From DATMRS01 sp035566015 (GTDB lineage: Bacteria; Pseudomonadota; Alphaproteobacteria; Sphingomonadales; Sphingomonadaceae), in NCBI GenBank assembly GCA_035566015.1, contig DATMRS010000005.1, positions 183,076-247,075 on the forward strand: a DNA stretch of 64,000 nt, read 5' to 3'. The notes under the pieces are model-generated. The model was not told the origin of the DNA, ran no database searches, and was given only the letters and a program-made list of their open reading frames with translations. The position numbers and the translations under genes are program-made. Positions 1 to 8,592 of the stretch are shown here, in pieces (within the stretch, counting starts at the first letter, position 1; each line of letters opens with the position of its first letter).

Positions 1-1125
1 ACGTCCTTCCGGGCGCCGGGGCTCGCGGACAATGACCCGAATACGCAGGCGGGCGTGTTCCCGCGCCTTTTCGACGGCAGCGTCATTTCGTCCGACCTGT
101 GCCCCTCCTGCGCGGGCACGCCGGGAGGCATCGCCATCTACCAGTCGCTGGGCGGCGCGGCGCGCGATCTGAAGCCGGAAAAGTCGCGCTCATGGTCACT
201 GGGCGTCGATTACGCGCCCCCGGCGAGCGGCTTCAACGCGTCGGTCACTTACTGGAATGTCCGCTACACCAATCAGGTGAATACGCCCGTCTATAATGTC
301 GGCGCCTATCAGTCGATCAACCAGCAGGTCTATAACGATCAGATCATCTATAATCCGGCTTATTTCGCAAATTTGGCGGCTAACAACCCGGTCGCCTTCT
401 TCGGCAATTTTCCCTACGATCAGGGTAATGCCAATTGTTCAGCCGTCGCGGGTCAGCGTGTGACGTCGCAGGCGCTGTTCAATCAGCTCGTCCAGTGCAT
501 CAACGCCAACGGCACCAGCCCGGTACTCGGCGCGCCCGCCCCGGTCGGCAATGTCGTCGCGATCACCAACGGCCACCGGCTGAACAGCGGATCGACGCAG
601 GGCGACGGCTTCGACATCAGCGCCAACTATACGTGGCGCGACAGCCTCGGCACCTGGCGTGTCGGCGCGTTGGCCGAATATGTTCGCCGGTGGAAGGTTT
701 CGCCGATCCAGGGCGCGCCAGTCGTCGATGAAGTGAACCGTTTCGGTTATCCACTGCGCTTCAAGGCGCGGCTTGAAGGCGGATGGAGTGGCGATGTCGG
801 GGTGGGCACACTCTCGGGCAACCTGTTCCTGAACTATGCCAACAAATATCGCATCGATCAGAATCTGCTGCCGACGGGCATGTCGTCCCGCTATACGCAT
901 ATCGATGATTACGCGACGGTCGACCTGTCGCTGAGCTATGCCTTCCCGGATACGGCAGGCGCGCTGCTGCGCGGCTTCAGCCTGACGGTCAGCGCGCAGA
1001 ATCTGTTCGATACGCTGCCGCCGCTCGTCATCAACACCGGGGCGACCGCGAGCCTCAAGTTCGATTCGTCGAACGGCAGCCCGCTCGGCCGCGTCGTCCA
1101 GGTGCAACTGGCGAAGCGCTTCTGA
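1..1125 (+). CDS. TonB-dependent receptor, C-terminal part (5' end outside window)
   Basis: The frame is open from the first base of the window, so this is the 3' part of a larger gene. A GTG at 55 is internal, because the preceding codons read T-S-F-R-A-P-G, the barrel motif usual in TonB-dependent receptors. The visible ~374 residues are the C-terminal beta-barrel, rich in alternating aromatic/polar strands (for example LSLSYAFPDTAG and VSAQNLFDTLPP), and end in a terminal Phe, the outer-membrane insertion signal. Such receptors import bulky or scarce ligands through the outer membrane with TonB energy; in sphingomonads many serve aromatic compounds. The ligand cannot be told from this part. 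It converges on the MFS gene with only a 15-base gap and no obvious terminator hairpin. Confidence 0.9.
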   Translation, partial: TSFRAPGLADNDPNTQAGVFPRLFDGSVISSDLCPSCAGTPGGIAIYQSLGGAARDLKPEKSRSWSLGVDYAPPASGFNASVTYWNVRYTNQVNTPVYNVGAYQSINQQVYNDQIIYNPAYFANLAANNPVAFFGNFPYDQGNANCSAVAGQRVTSQALFNQLVQCINANGTSPVLGAPAPVGNVVAITNGHRLNSGSTQGDGFDISANYTWRDSLGTWRVGALAEYVRRWKVSPIQGAPVVDEVNRFGYPLRFKARLEGGWSGDVGVGTLSGNLFLNYANKYRIDQNLLPTGMSSRYTHIDDYATVDLSLSYAFPDTAGALLRGFSLTVSAQNLFDTLPPLVINTGATASLKFDSSNGSPLGRVVQVQLAKRF

Positions 1126-1140
1126 CGGTTGGCTGTTCGC

Positions 1141-2505
1141 TCAGGTGGAGGCTGTCGCGCGGCGATAGGCTTCGCCATAGGGCTTCAGCGCCATCCAGAT
1201 CAGCCCCAATGCGATCGGCCCCGCGACCGCGACCGCCGTGACCATCGCGTATCGCAGATCGGCCTCCGCCTGGAAAAGATGATCGGTCATCAACGCGATC
1301 ACGATTGGGCCGAGGCCCGAGCCGATAACACTCAGCGTGAACATGTAGAGCGCGTTCACCTGACCGCGCAGTTCATTGGGCGTGACGATCTGCATCGCGG
1401 CGAGCAGGCTGGGCGCGCTCATCGTCGCGAGGAACAAGGTGCCGAGACTGCAGGCGAGGGCGAGATAGAATGTCGGCATCAGCGGACTGATGATGCCCAG
1501 CGGCAGTGAAATGATATTCGCGCACAGCACGATCCGAATATTCGCGTCGGCATAGCCGCGTTTCGCGAGATATTCCGACAGGAACGCGCCGAGCGCCAGG
1601 GCAACCGGCGTGATGATGAGGCTGGTGACGCCGAGGATCGGGCCGAAATCAGCCGGCCCCCATCCATAGGTGCGCTCGTAGAAGGTAGGCCGCCAGGAGC
1701 CGACGCCCACCATCTCGATATTGTTGACCGCAGCGGCGAGCAGGATCGGCAACAGCACGCTCCGGGCGGGACTCTTGAACAGGAAATGCGCCACTTCGCG
1801 CAGCGGCACCGATCCCTTGCGGCTGCGGCCGTGACGTACAGGTTCGCGCACCGTGAGCATGAAGATGAAGGCGAACAGGATGCCTGGCGTGCCGAACAGC
1901 AGGAAGACCATATGCCATCCCTTGAGCTCGCCCAGCACCGGGAATGTCACCGTTCCCAGCTTCACGAAATAGCCGATCAGGAGGCCGCCGAGGATGAGCG
2001 CGAGCGCCTCGCCGCCGCGAATGCTGAGATTGTAGGCGGCAAAGGCGCGCGGCAGTTTCTGGCGGGGAAAGAGATCGGAGATCAGCGAAACCGCGCAAGG
2101 CCCCTTCACCGATTCACCCGCGCCCACCATCATGCGCGCGACGAAGAACTGGCCGAAGCTCCCGGCGAGCGCACAGCAGCTTGTCCCCAGGCTCCACAGC
2201 GCAAGCGCACTAGGCAGGATGAACTTGCGCTTGCCGACATCGGTCAGCCGCGCGATTGGCAAGCCGAAAAGAAAATAGGCCGCCGAATAAGCAAGCCCCA
2301 TCAGCAGGCTCATCTCGGTATCGGTGAGCGCCAGGTCCTTCTTGATCGAGCTGACCAGCAGATAGATGATCGCCCGGTCCATCTGCCCGAACACTGTGAC
2401 GATGCCGATCATCGTCAGGACGAACCAGGCCGTCTTTGGCGACGGCCAGGCGGGGGCGGGCGCCGCGCTGGCGGCGTTTTCCGTCGTGGGGCTAGGCGCG
2501 TGCAT
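1141..2505 (-). CDS. MFS transporter
   Basis: A 454-residue protein with about 12 hydrophobic segments, a short polar N-terminus rich in Ala/Pro, and an MFS loop 2-3 signature (LPIARLTDVGKRKFIL, near residues 80-95). It is an inner-membrane secondary carrier; the arrangement resembles the spinster-like and aromatic-acid groups common in sphingomonad catabolic loci. It starts 12 bases after the stop of the upstream dioxygenase gene and lacks a good Shine-Dalgarno, which suggests translational coupling. With that dioxygenase and the TonB receptor it forms a three-gene unit, so inner-membrane uptake of the receptor's ligand, or export of a product, is the likely role. Substrate unknown. Confidence 0.88.
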   Translation of the reverse strand: MHAPSPTTENAASAAPAPAWPSPKTAWFVLTMIGIVTVFGQMDRAIIYLLVSSIKKDLALTDTEMSLLMGLAYSAAYFLFGLPIARLTDVGKRKFILPSALALWSLGTSCCALAGSFGQFFVARMMVGAGESVKGPCAVSLISDLFPRQKLPRAFAAYNLSIRGGEALALILGGLLIGYFVKLGTVTFPVLGELKGWHMVFLLFGTPGILFAFIFMLTVREPVRHGRSRKGSVPLREVAHFLFKSPARSVLLPILLAAAVNNIEMVGVGSWRPTFYERTYGWGPADFGPILGVTSLIITPVALALGAFLSEYLAKRGYADANIRIVLCANIISLPLGIISPLMPTFYLALACSLGTLFLATMSAPSLLAAMQIVTPNELRGQVNALYMFTLSVIGSGLGPIVIALMTDHLFQAEADLRYAMVTAVAVAGPIALGLIWMALKPYGEAYRRATAST

Positions 2506-2517
2506 GGAGGGCCGGGA

Positions 2518-3444
2518 TCATGCGGACGCCATCGCTTCGAACTGGCGCGGATCGAACCGGCCCGCAAACCGCGGATCGAGCACGATCGGCGGCGGCGGCG
2601 ACGCCATCACGGTGGTGCGGCGCATGTCGCGACGATGATGAACGTCGTCATAATCGCCGCCGCGGTGCATCGTACAGAAATTGTCCCAGATCACCAGATC
2701 GCCCGGCTGCCATTTGTGATAGAAGATGAATTGCGGCTGCGTGGCGAATTCGATCAGCTCCTTGATGAGCGCGCGCCCTTCTTCCTTGTCCATGCCGGTG
2801 ATGCGCAGCATGTGCGACGCGATATACAGGCTCTTGCGGCCCGATCCGGGATGGATATGCACCAGCTTGTGGCGCGCGATCATGCCCTGCTCGACTTCTT
2901 CTTCGGTAATCGGAAAGCCCGCGAGCATCCGTGAATAATTATAGCTGTGCTCGCCTTCCAGATTTTCGATCCGGTCCTTCATCGCCTGGGGGAGCGCGTC
3001 ATAGGCGCCGCGCATGTCGGCAAAGCCGGTTTCGCCTCCCTCCTCTGGCACCTCATGCGCGAGCAGCAGCGAATAGGTGGTGCGTTCCTTGGTGAAGGAG
3101 GAATCGGTATGCCACAGCCGATCCCCCTTGCGCCGCTTGCGCGCCATCTCATCCTCATTGATCGAACCGTCGGCATTGAGATTGCCGGCCTCGAACAGTT
3201 GCGGAAAATCGAAGCGCGACTTGCGCGTTGCTTGCCCGCCGATCGTCCAGAGATTGCCGAACATGCGGCTGAACCAGATGTGCGTCCGGTCGGTCAGCCC
3301 GGTATTGCGGTAGACGCACACGCCATATTTGGCGATCGCGTCGATGACGTCGGCTTCGGTTTCGGGGGCGAGCGGCTCGTTCAGATCGATGCCCGACACC
3401 TCCGCTCCAAAGCCGGGCAGGACTTCCTTGACCTCCAATGCCAT
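2518..3444 (-). CDS. TauD/TfdA-family Fe(II)/2-oxoglutarate dioxygenase
   Basis: The 308-residue product carries the iron-binding facial triad of this family: H112-x-D114 in WHTDSSF and H260 in NFCTMH, followed by the 2-oxoglutarate-binding Arg (around 275/276 in RRDMRRTTVM). Length fits the family (280-320). These enzymes couple decarboxylation of 2-oxoglutarate to hydroxylation, often with cleavage of an ether, sulfonate or amine substituent (TfdA, TauD, RdpA/SdpA). The ATG has an excellent Shine-Dalgarno (AGGAGAT, 5 bases away). It lies 35 bases behind the TonB receptor and just ahead of the MFS carrier, so it probably performs the first attack on the imported compound. The exact substrate is not visible. 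Confidence 0.9.
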   Translation of the reverse strand: MALEVKEVLPGFGAEVSGIDLNEPLAPETEADVIDAIAKYGVCVYRNTGLTDRTHIWFSRMFGNLWTIGGQATRKSRFDFPQLFEAGNLNADGSINEDEMARKRRKGDRLWHTDSSFTKERTTYSLLLAHEVPEEGGETGFADMRGAYDALPQAMKDRIENLEGEHSYNYSRMLAGFPITEEEVEQGMIARHKLVHIHPGSGRKSLYIASHMLRITGMDKEEGRALIKELIEFATQPQFIFYHKWQPGDLVIWDNFCTMHRGGDYDDVHHRRDMRRTTVMASPPPPIVLDPRFAGRFDPRQFEAMASA

Positions 3445-3479
3445 GGTGATCTCCTCTCAACGCGAATCGCGCGCCTGCC

Positions 3480-6167
3480 TCAGTAGCGGGCGGTCACGGT
3501 CAGGCCCCAGGTGCGCGGGCGCGCCGTGGTGCCATGGACCAGCGGATAATAGGCCCCGTAAAGGGAGCAGTCGTCATTCCGGCAAGATGCGCGACCGACC
3601 AGATCATTGTACCGCAGCGTCTTGTTGGCGAACAGATTGTCGACGAACATCGATATGTCGAACGTGTCGTTGGTGAGGCCGATGCGGGCGGTCACATTGT
3701 CGACCGATGGCGTCGTGTAGACATCGGGCGAATAGCTCAGGACGCCCGGCCCCAGCGTGTTCTTATAGCTGCCGGTATATTGATATCCGCCATAGGTGTA
3801 GGCCTTCCATCGGTCGGTTAGTGCGAAGTCGTAGCGCGCGCCTATCGATCCGGTCCACGCCGGCACTTCGAGCAGTTTCATGCCCTTGCCCACCAATAGA
3901 TTGCGCACTCCCTGGGCATTGGGCTCGGTCAGCACATCCTTGGTGAAATGAGCGTCGGTATAGCCGATCGCGAAATCGATGGTGAGGCCGTCAATCGCCC
4001 GCAACGTGCCTTGCAGATCGAAGCCGGTGCTGGTGGCCTCGCCGATATTGGTCACATATTGGAAGGCGCAGGTCGGCAGGCGGTAGGGCGTCTGCGGCTT
4101 GCTCCAGACGACATGGAAGACGCTGCCCGAAAGCTGGAGCATGCGGTTGAACAGCTTCACCTTGGCGCCGGCTTCATAGTTCCACACCGAGTCCGAACCG
4201 TAAGAGGAGGGCGTTTCGGTGATGTTGAGCGCCGCAAGGTCGGAGGCGCAGATCGCCGGATTGGCCTGACCCTGCGCGCCGCCGGGGCGATAGCCCTTCG
4301 CTGCGGTGATGTAATAGAGCTGGTCGGGCGTCGCCTGATAGGAGATGCTGAACTTGGGCGTGATCGGCGTCTCGGCGCTTGATGCCTCGACAAAGGTGCC
4401 CACACCAAACGGGGCGTTTGTGAGCAGGCCCCAGGTGCGCAGATTGTATTTGATCTCCTCGCGCGAGAGCCGGATGCCGGCGGTCAGGCGCAGCTTGTCG
4501 GTGGCCTGATAATTGGCCTCGCCGTAAAAAGCGGTCGATGTTTCATAGAGATTCTGAACCTGCGTCTGCTGGTTCATCGACGCGATCTCGTCCGCCGAAT
4601 GGATGGGGAAGAAGGTCTGGCCGATACCGAACGAGACTTCGCGCGGCGTCGAGCGATTGGCCGTATTGACGTTGATCGAATAGGTATGCGCGTCATTGTA
4701 ATAGACGCCCGCGACAAAGCTCAGGCCATCATCGTCGGTCGGATAGGTCAACCGTATTTCTTCCGATTTCGCTTCGCGCTTTGCATGGAAAGCGAAGTAG
4801 CTGAAGATCGGATCGGGCGTGTCGAACAGGAAGGAGCTGTTGACCGAGGGGTCATAGCCCGGGATCGTCGTGACGCTGACCGATGAGATATAGGACGCGT
4901 CGAACACGCCCTTGCCGCTGTCGCGCATATAGCTGGTGATCGACTTGATCTGCGCGGGGCCGACATCCCAGTCGAGCGACAGGCTGGCCAGATACATCTT
5001 GTTGAGGCGGCCCGAAGGATCGGGCCCGACCGCGCCGGTATAGCCGTCGCCCGCATTGGCGACTTCCAGCGACGAATAGGGATCGACATTGACGGCGGGA
5101 TAGGTGTGGCCGGGGTGGATATAGACTTGCCGCCCTTCCGCGCCCGGGATGTCGGTGACAATCCCGCCCTCCGGCGGTGGCGTATAGCCTTCGGGCAACA
5201 GGCCGCCGCCTATGCCGGGGCCGGCGTAACGGCCGAACAGCGGCGAGCCCCGGCCAGGCGTGCCGGGAGGGCTGCCGGCGGGCGCGGCGTCCAGATAGGT
5301 GCCGAAGGCCGGCGTCGTCCGCGCCGGGACCGACCGGTAGGTTTCGTCGAACTTGTTCTTCTTGTCATAGGAATAAAGGAAAGTCGGCGTGATCTTCAGC
5401 GACGAAGAGGGCTGCCAGGCCAACGCGACGCGGAACGCACGCTGATTGCGCCAATTGTCGTCGTGCGACACGACCTCGCTGTTCCGGTGATCGACATAAT
5501 CGAGATAGCCCGCCGTGTGGCGATTCCAGGCGCTCACCCGGATGCCCAGCTTGTCCTCGATAAGCGGGCCGCCCACGGCGATGCCGCCTTCATACCCGAC
5601 CCCGCCATATTCGACGGCGTTCACCTCCGCGCGGCCATACATCGAATAGCGCGTCAGGCTCGGCTCGGGCGTGATGAAACGGACGGTGCCGCCTTCCGAC
5701 GAACCGCCATATAGCGTGCCCTGCGGCCCCTTCAGAACCTCGACGCGCTCAAGATCGAAGATCGGCGGCAAGAAGACGCCGCCGCCGGTCGCCGAGCCGT
5801 TGAGCGTGCGCGCCTGCAGGGCGACGTCGTCGATATAGACGCCGGTCGTCGCCGACCCGGTTTCGGAGCGGACGCCGCGGATCGAGATGTTGGAGGAGGT
5901 CGGCCCGACTTCCTCGATCCTCAATGCCGGGACGATCCGGGAGAGGTCCTGCGCCGTCTTGATATTCTGTTCGTCAAGCTGGGTCTGCGTCTGCGCGGTG
6001 ATGCTCATCGGGACGCGGCTGATCGCGGTTTCGCCCTGCCGCGTCGCCGTTACCACGATCTCGCCGGCGTCCGGCGCCGCCCGCTGGGCGGAGGCCGGGG
6101 CCGCCGCGATGGCGAGCGCCGCCGTTCCCGCCATAAGCCCGACCCACTTCTTTTCTGCCGTCGCCAT
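3480..6167 (-). CDS. TonB-dependent receptor
   Basis: A full-length outer-membrane receptor of 895 residues. The chosen ATG gives a clean signal peptide (basic MATAEKKW, hydrophobic core, cut after ASA-Q) directly followed by a TonB-box-like segment GEIVVTATR. A plug domain follows (residues ~40-160, with VEVLKGPQGTLYGGSSEGG, the usual plug motif), then the 22-strand barrel ending ...GLTVTARY. A TTG six codons upstream would also be open but overlaps the G-rich ribosome site. It heads a unit with a TfdA-type dioxygenase and an MFS carrier and is divergent from a LysR gene, which makes regulated import of an aromatic or ether compound likely. An operator-like repeat lies 60-95 bases upstream of its start. 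Confidence 0.92.
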   Translation of the reverse strand: MATAEKKWVGLMAGTAALAIAAAPASAQRAAPDAGEIVVTATRQGETAISRVPMSITAQTQTQLDEQNIKTAQDLSRIVPALRIEEVGPTSSNISIRGVRSETGSATTGVYIDDVALQARTLNGSATGGGVFLPPIFDLERVEVLKGPQGTLYGGSSEGGTVRFITPEPSLTRYSMYGRAEVNAVEYGGVGYEGGIAVGGPLIEDKLGIRVSAWNRHTAGYLDYVDHRNSEVVSHDDNWRNQRAFRVALAWQPSSSLKITPTFLYSYDKKNKFDETYRSVPARTTPAFGTYLDAAPAGSPPGTPGRGSPLFGRYAGPGIGGGLLPEGYTPPPEGGIVTDIPGAEGRQVYIHPGHTYPAVNVDPYSSLEVANAGDGYTGAVGPDPSGRLNKMYLASLSLDWDVGPAQIKSITSYMRDSGKGVFDASYISSVSVTTIPGYDPSVNSSFLFDTPDPIFSYFAFHAKREAKSEEIRLTYPTDDDGLSFVAGVYYNDAHTYSINVNTANRSTPREVSFGIGQTFFPIHSADEIASMNQQTQVQNLYETSTAFYGEANYQATDKLRLTAGIRLSREEIKYNLRTWGLLTNAPFGVGTFVEASSAETPITPKFSISYQATPDQLYYITAAKGYRPGGAQGQANPAICASDLAALNITETPSSYGSDSVWNYEAGAKVKLFNRMLQLSGSVFHVVWSKPQTPYRLPTCAFQYVTNIGEATSTGFDLQGTLRAIDGLTIDFAIGYTDAHFTKDVLTEPNAQGVRNLLVGKGMKLLEVPAWTGSIGARYDFALTDRWKAYTYGGYQYTGSYKNTLGPGVLSYSPDVYTTPSVDNVTARIGLTNDTFDISMFVDNLFANKTLRYNDLVGRASCRNDDCSLYGAYYPLVHGTTARPRTWGLTVTARY

Positions 6168-6227
6168 TTCTGCATTCCCCCTCAAGGCTATTTTCGATAG
6201 GTTTCTTGCTTTTTGCAGACGATAAAA

Positions 6228-6260
6228 GGAACAGTCGTTATGTTCCGACAGTCGTTACAG
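6228..6260. promoter_or_regulatory. Operator-like repeats upstream of the TonB receptor
   Basis: Two nested patterns lie about 60-95 bases before the receptor start. One is an inverted repeat, GGAACA (6228-6233) and TGTTCC (6241-6246) with a 7-base spacer. The other is a direct repeat ACAGTCGTTA at 6231-6240 and 6248-6257, offset by 17 bases. A regulator site is inferred; the neighbouring LysR protein is the first candidate. Confidence 0.45.
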
Positions 6261-6389
6261 TCATGAAAGCGTTCCGCCTGTCGCAACGTTTGATGAAGGG
6301 GGCATAGGCATCTTTATCGGCGACTGCGTGCAAGCATCCGCCGGCTCTTTTCTGTCGAATAAGGAGCAGCCCCGAAAAGAGGCATTGAG

Positions 6390-6403
6390 CCTGTCCATAC
6401 AGG
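6390..6403. promoter_or_regulatory. Small palindrome in the LysR/TonB divergent region
   Basis: CCTGT-CCAT-ACAGG is a perfect 5-bp inverted repeat in the 350-base region between the two divergent genes. The rest of that region (6168-6519) shows no coding potential and holds the other two sites listed here. The sequence GAGCCTGTC at its left edge also occurs at 10879-10887, next to the second copy of the shared 20-bp element. Confidence 0.3.
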
Positions 6404-6479
6404 TGCCGAGTTTATCTACTCGATCCCTCTCCTTCCCCATTTTTTGCTTGAAGTAAGAGTGACCACCGCGCCCGGCGCT

Positions 6480-6499
6480 TGTCTATTGCAAAGTTGCGC
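6480..6499 (+). promoter_or_regulatory. Shared 20-bp element, copy 1 (before the LysR gene)
   Basis: TGTCTATTGCAAAGTTGCGC ends 20 bases before the LysR start. It matches the copy at 10884-10903 at 17 of 20 positions, and both contain a CAA-N2-TTG palindrome (here extended to GCAA-AG-TTGC). A site this close to the start of a LysR gene fits autoregulation. That the LysR protein binds it is inference. Confidence 0.55.
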
Positions 6500-6519
6500 C
6501 GCCACCATACTGTTGCGGC

Positions 6520-7413
6520 ATGCCCTTCGACGACAGATTGAGAGACGCGTTCCTCGCGGTAGCCACGCATGGCAGTATCGGCCGTGCCGCCGAGGTCTTA
6601 AATGTGAGTCAGCCGACGCTCAGCCGCATGATCAAGCGGCTTGAGCAGAAGCTCGATGTGCCGTTGTTCGATCGCTATGCGAGCGGCGTCACGCTCACCG
6701 TCTTCGGCGAGGCGCTCTTTCCATTCGCGGATCGAATCGGCCTCGAAACCGATCATGCGCGGGCGGAGATCGAACGGTTGCGCAGCGGGACCCATGGCGT
6801 GCTGCGGATCGGATCGGCGGTCAGTCCCGGTGTCACCGTCCTGCCGCGCATCTTCGAACGACTGCACAGTGCCAACCCTCATGTGCAGATCGAGTTCATG
6901 GAGGCGATCGACGATGCGCTTGAGGTCGCCCTGCTCGATCGGAAGATCGACCTCGTCGTCGCCGGGGTGATGGAGCACAATGACGAGATCATGCGCCTGA
7001 ATCACCGGTTCGACGATACAGGCTCGGTCATCGCCTCGATGACGCATCCGGTTCGCGAGCGCGGGGCGCTGACGATGGCCGATCTCCACGATGTGCCGTG
7101 GGTTATGCCGCCGCGCGGCACGATGCCGCGCCGCCGTTTCGAGGAAGTCATTGGCGAACTGGGCGTGCAGCCGCATATCGCGGTGGAGACGCGGTCGGTG
7201 ATGATGATGAAGGCGCTCGTGGCCGATTGCCATTTCCTCAGTTGGCTGCCTCGGCAACATTATGTGGTCGAGGAGAGCGCGGGGCTGATCGGCCCGCTGG
7301 AGGTAGCGGGCATGTATGTCGAGCGGCATGCCTACATCTTCCGGCGCAGGCATGGCTCGGTCCCGCCGGTGGTTCATCGCTTCCTCGAAATCGTGCGGAA
7401 GATGGAGCAGTAA
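6520..7413 (+). CDS. LysR-family transcriptional regulator
   Basis: A 297-residue regulator with the N-terminal winged helix-turn-helix (residues ~7-60: GSIGRAAEVLNVSQPTLSR, the typical LysR recognition region) and a C-terminal periplasmic-binding-like effector domain (from about residue 90, starting VLRIGSAVSPG). LysR proteins act as tetramers on promoters with an inducer that is often a pathway intermediate. It is divergent from the TonB-dioxygenase-MFS unit and converges on the Rieske/LigB operon with 12 bases between stop codons. It is therefore the natural candidate regulator for both. A 20-bp element just before it recurs before the LigB operon and the flavocytochrome gene. Inducer unknown. 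Confidence 0.92.
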   Translation: MPFDDRLRDAFLAVATHGSIGRAAEVLNVSQPTLSRMIKRLEQKLDVPLFDRYASGVTLTVFGEALFPFADRIGLETDHARAEIERLRSGTHGVLRIGSAVSPGVTVLPRIFERLHSANPHVQIEFMEAIDDALEVALLDRKIDLVVAGVMEHNDEIMRLNHRFDDTGSVIASMTHPVRERGALTMADLHDVPWVMPPRGTMPRRRFEEVIGELGVQPHIAVETRSVMMMKALVADCHFLSWLPRQHYVVEESAGLIGPLEVAGMYVERHAYIFRRRHGSVPPVVHRFLEIVRKMEQ

Positions 7414-7425
7414 AGCCGTCCGCCT

Positions 7426-8592
7426 TTATTCGGCGGCCAAGACATCGCGGTTTTCGGGTTTCCGGATGCCGTAGAGCTTGGCGGCATTGCCCCAGGTCAG
7501 GCGTTCCACCACGTCGGCGGGCAGGTCCCCCATCTGCCGTTCGATCGCGGCGCGCGAATTGGGCCAGACGCTGTCGGGATGCGGATAATCCGATGCCCAG
7601 AGCAGGTTTTCCGGCCCATAAAATTTGAGCAGGCTCATCGCCGTCGGGCTTTCCTGGAACGTCGCGTAGATCTGGCGCTTGAACAGTTCGGACGGCTTCA
7701 TGTCGAACGGTATGCCGCCATGGTCCAGCCAGTAATCCTTGGCTTCCCAGAGACGCCAGTGGCGATAGTCCAGTTCCTCGATCAACCAAGGCAACCAGCC
7801 CACGCCCGATTCGGCGATGACAATCTTCAGGCCGGGGTGCCGTTCCAATATGCCCCAGGCGAACAGATCGACGAATGGATCGATAAATTGCGCCACGAAG
7901 GATTTGGCGTGGAGGAAATAACCCGCGGCCTTGCCGCGCCCCGGACTTGATCCGCCGCCGCTCAAGAAGACGACGACATGAAAGGACAGCACCATGCCGC
8001 TATCCTCGACGGCGGCCCAGAACGGCTCCCAGCGCTCATCGTGCAAGGCGGGCTTGGCCACCGCGATCTGGAGATTGGCCTGCTTGAAAATGCCCTTGGC
8101 GGCGAGGCGCCTGATCTCCGCGGTCGCCGATTCGGGATATTCGGGCAACATCGGCACGCCGATCAGCCGATCGGGCGCGGCCGAGCAGAATTCGGCCAGC
8201 CAGTCATTATAGACCCGGTAACAGGCGTCGCGCAGTTCCTGATCGTCGAGATTGATCGAGGTGACGGGGCCGAAGATGACATGCGAATAGACGCCGTCGC
8301 GGTCCATGTCGGCGAGGCGCAACTCGGGCACGGCGGGGCGCCGCTCGGACTGGTCGACGATGCCGCCGCGATCGAGCGCGCTGATCACCGGCTTGGGTCC
8401 GGTGGCACGCCCCGGCTTGCCCAGCCAGCTGCCCCACACCTCGCCCTCGCACACCCAGACGGGCACGCCGTTGCGTTCCTCAATGTGCGGCGCGCGGTCG
8501 CGCAGATGCTCGGGCAGGCGGCTCGTCCACAGATCGGCGGGCAGCATGTTCAGATCGAGATGATCGTCGCAGGAAATCAGCGGATTGTTCAT
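7426..8592 (-). CDS. Amidohydrolase-family protein (ACMSD-like)
   Basis: A 388-residue member of the amidohydrolase-2 group (decarboxylases and C-C hydrolases with a TIM-barrel metal site). The N-terminal strand reads ISCDDHLDL, the D-D-H-x-D variant of the usual H-x-H metal motif. Later conserved pieces include the stretch around LSFHVVVF and the C-terminal WASDYPHPDSVWP with its metal-binding Asp. Its start overlaps the Rieske gene stop by four bases (ATGA) with a good ribosome site, so the LigB, Rieske and amidohydrolase genes form one operon. In lignin biaryl catabolism LigY, an amidohydrolase-fold enzyme, hydrolyses the ring-cleavage product of LigZ; a decarboxylase role is the alternative. 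A close paralogue lies at 37633-38775. Confidence 0.85.
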   Translation of the reverse strand: MNNPLISCDDHLDLNMLPADLWTSRLPEHLRDRAPHIEERNGVPVWVCEGEVWGSWLGKPGRATGPKPVISALDRGGIVDQSERRPAVPELRLADMDRDGVYSHVIFGPVTSINLDDQELRDACYRVYNDWLAEFCSAAPDRLIGVPMLPEYPESATAEIRRLAAKGIFKQANLQIAVAKPALHDERWEPFWAAVEDSGMVLSFHVVVFLSGGGSSPGRGKAAGYFLHAKSFVAQFIDPFVDLFAWGILERHPGLKIVIAESGVGWLPWLIEELDYRHWRLWEAKDYWLDHGGIPFDMKPSELFKRQIYATFQESPTAMSLLKFYGPENLLWASDYPHPDSVWPNSRAAIERQMGDLPADVVERLTWGNAAKLYGIRKPENRDVLAAE

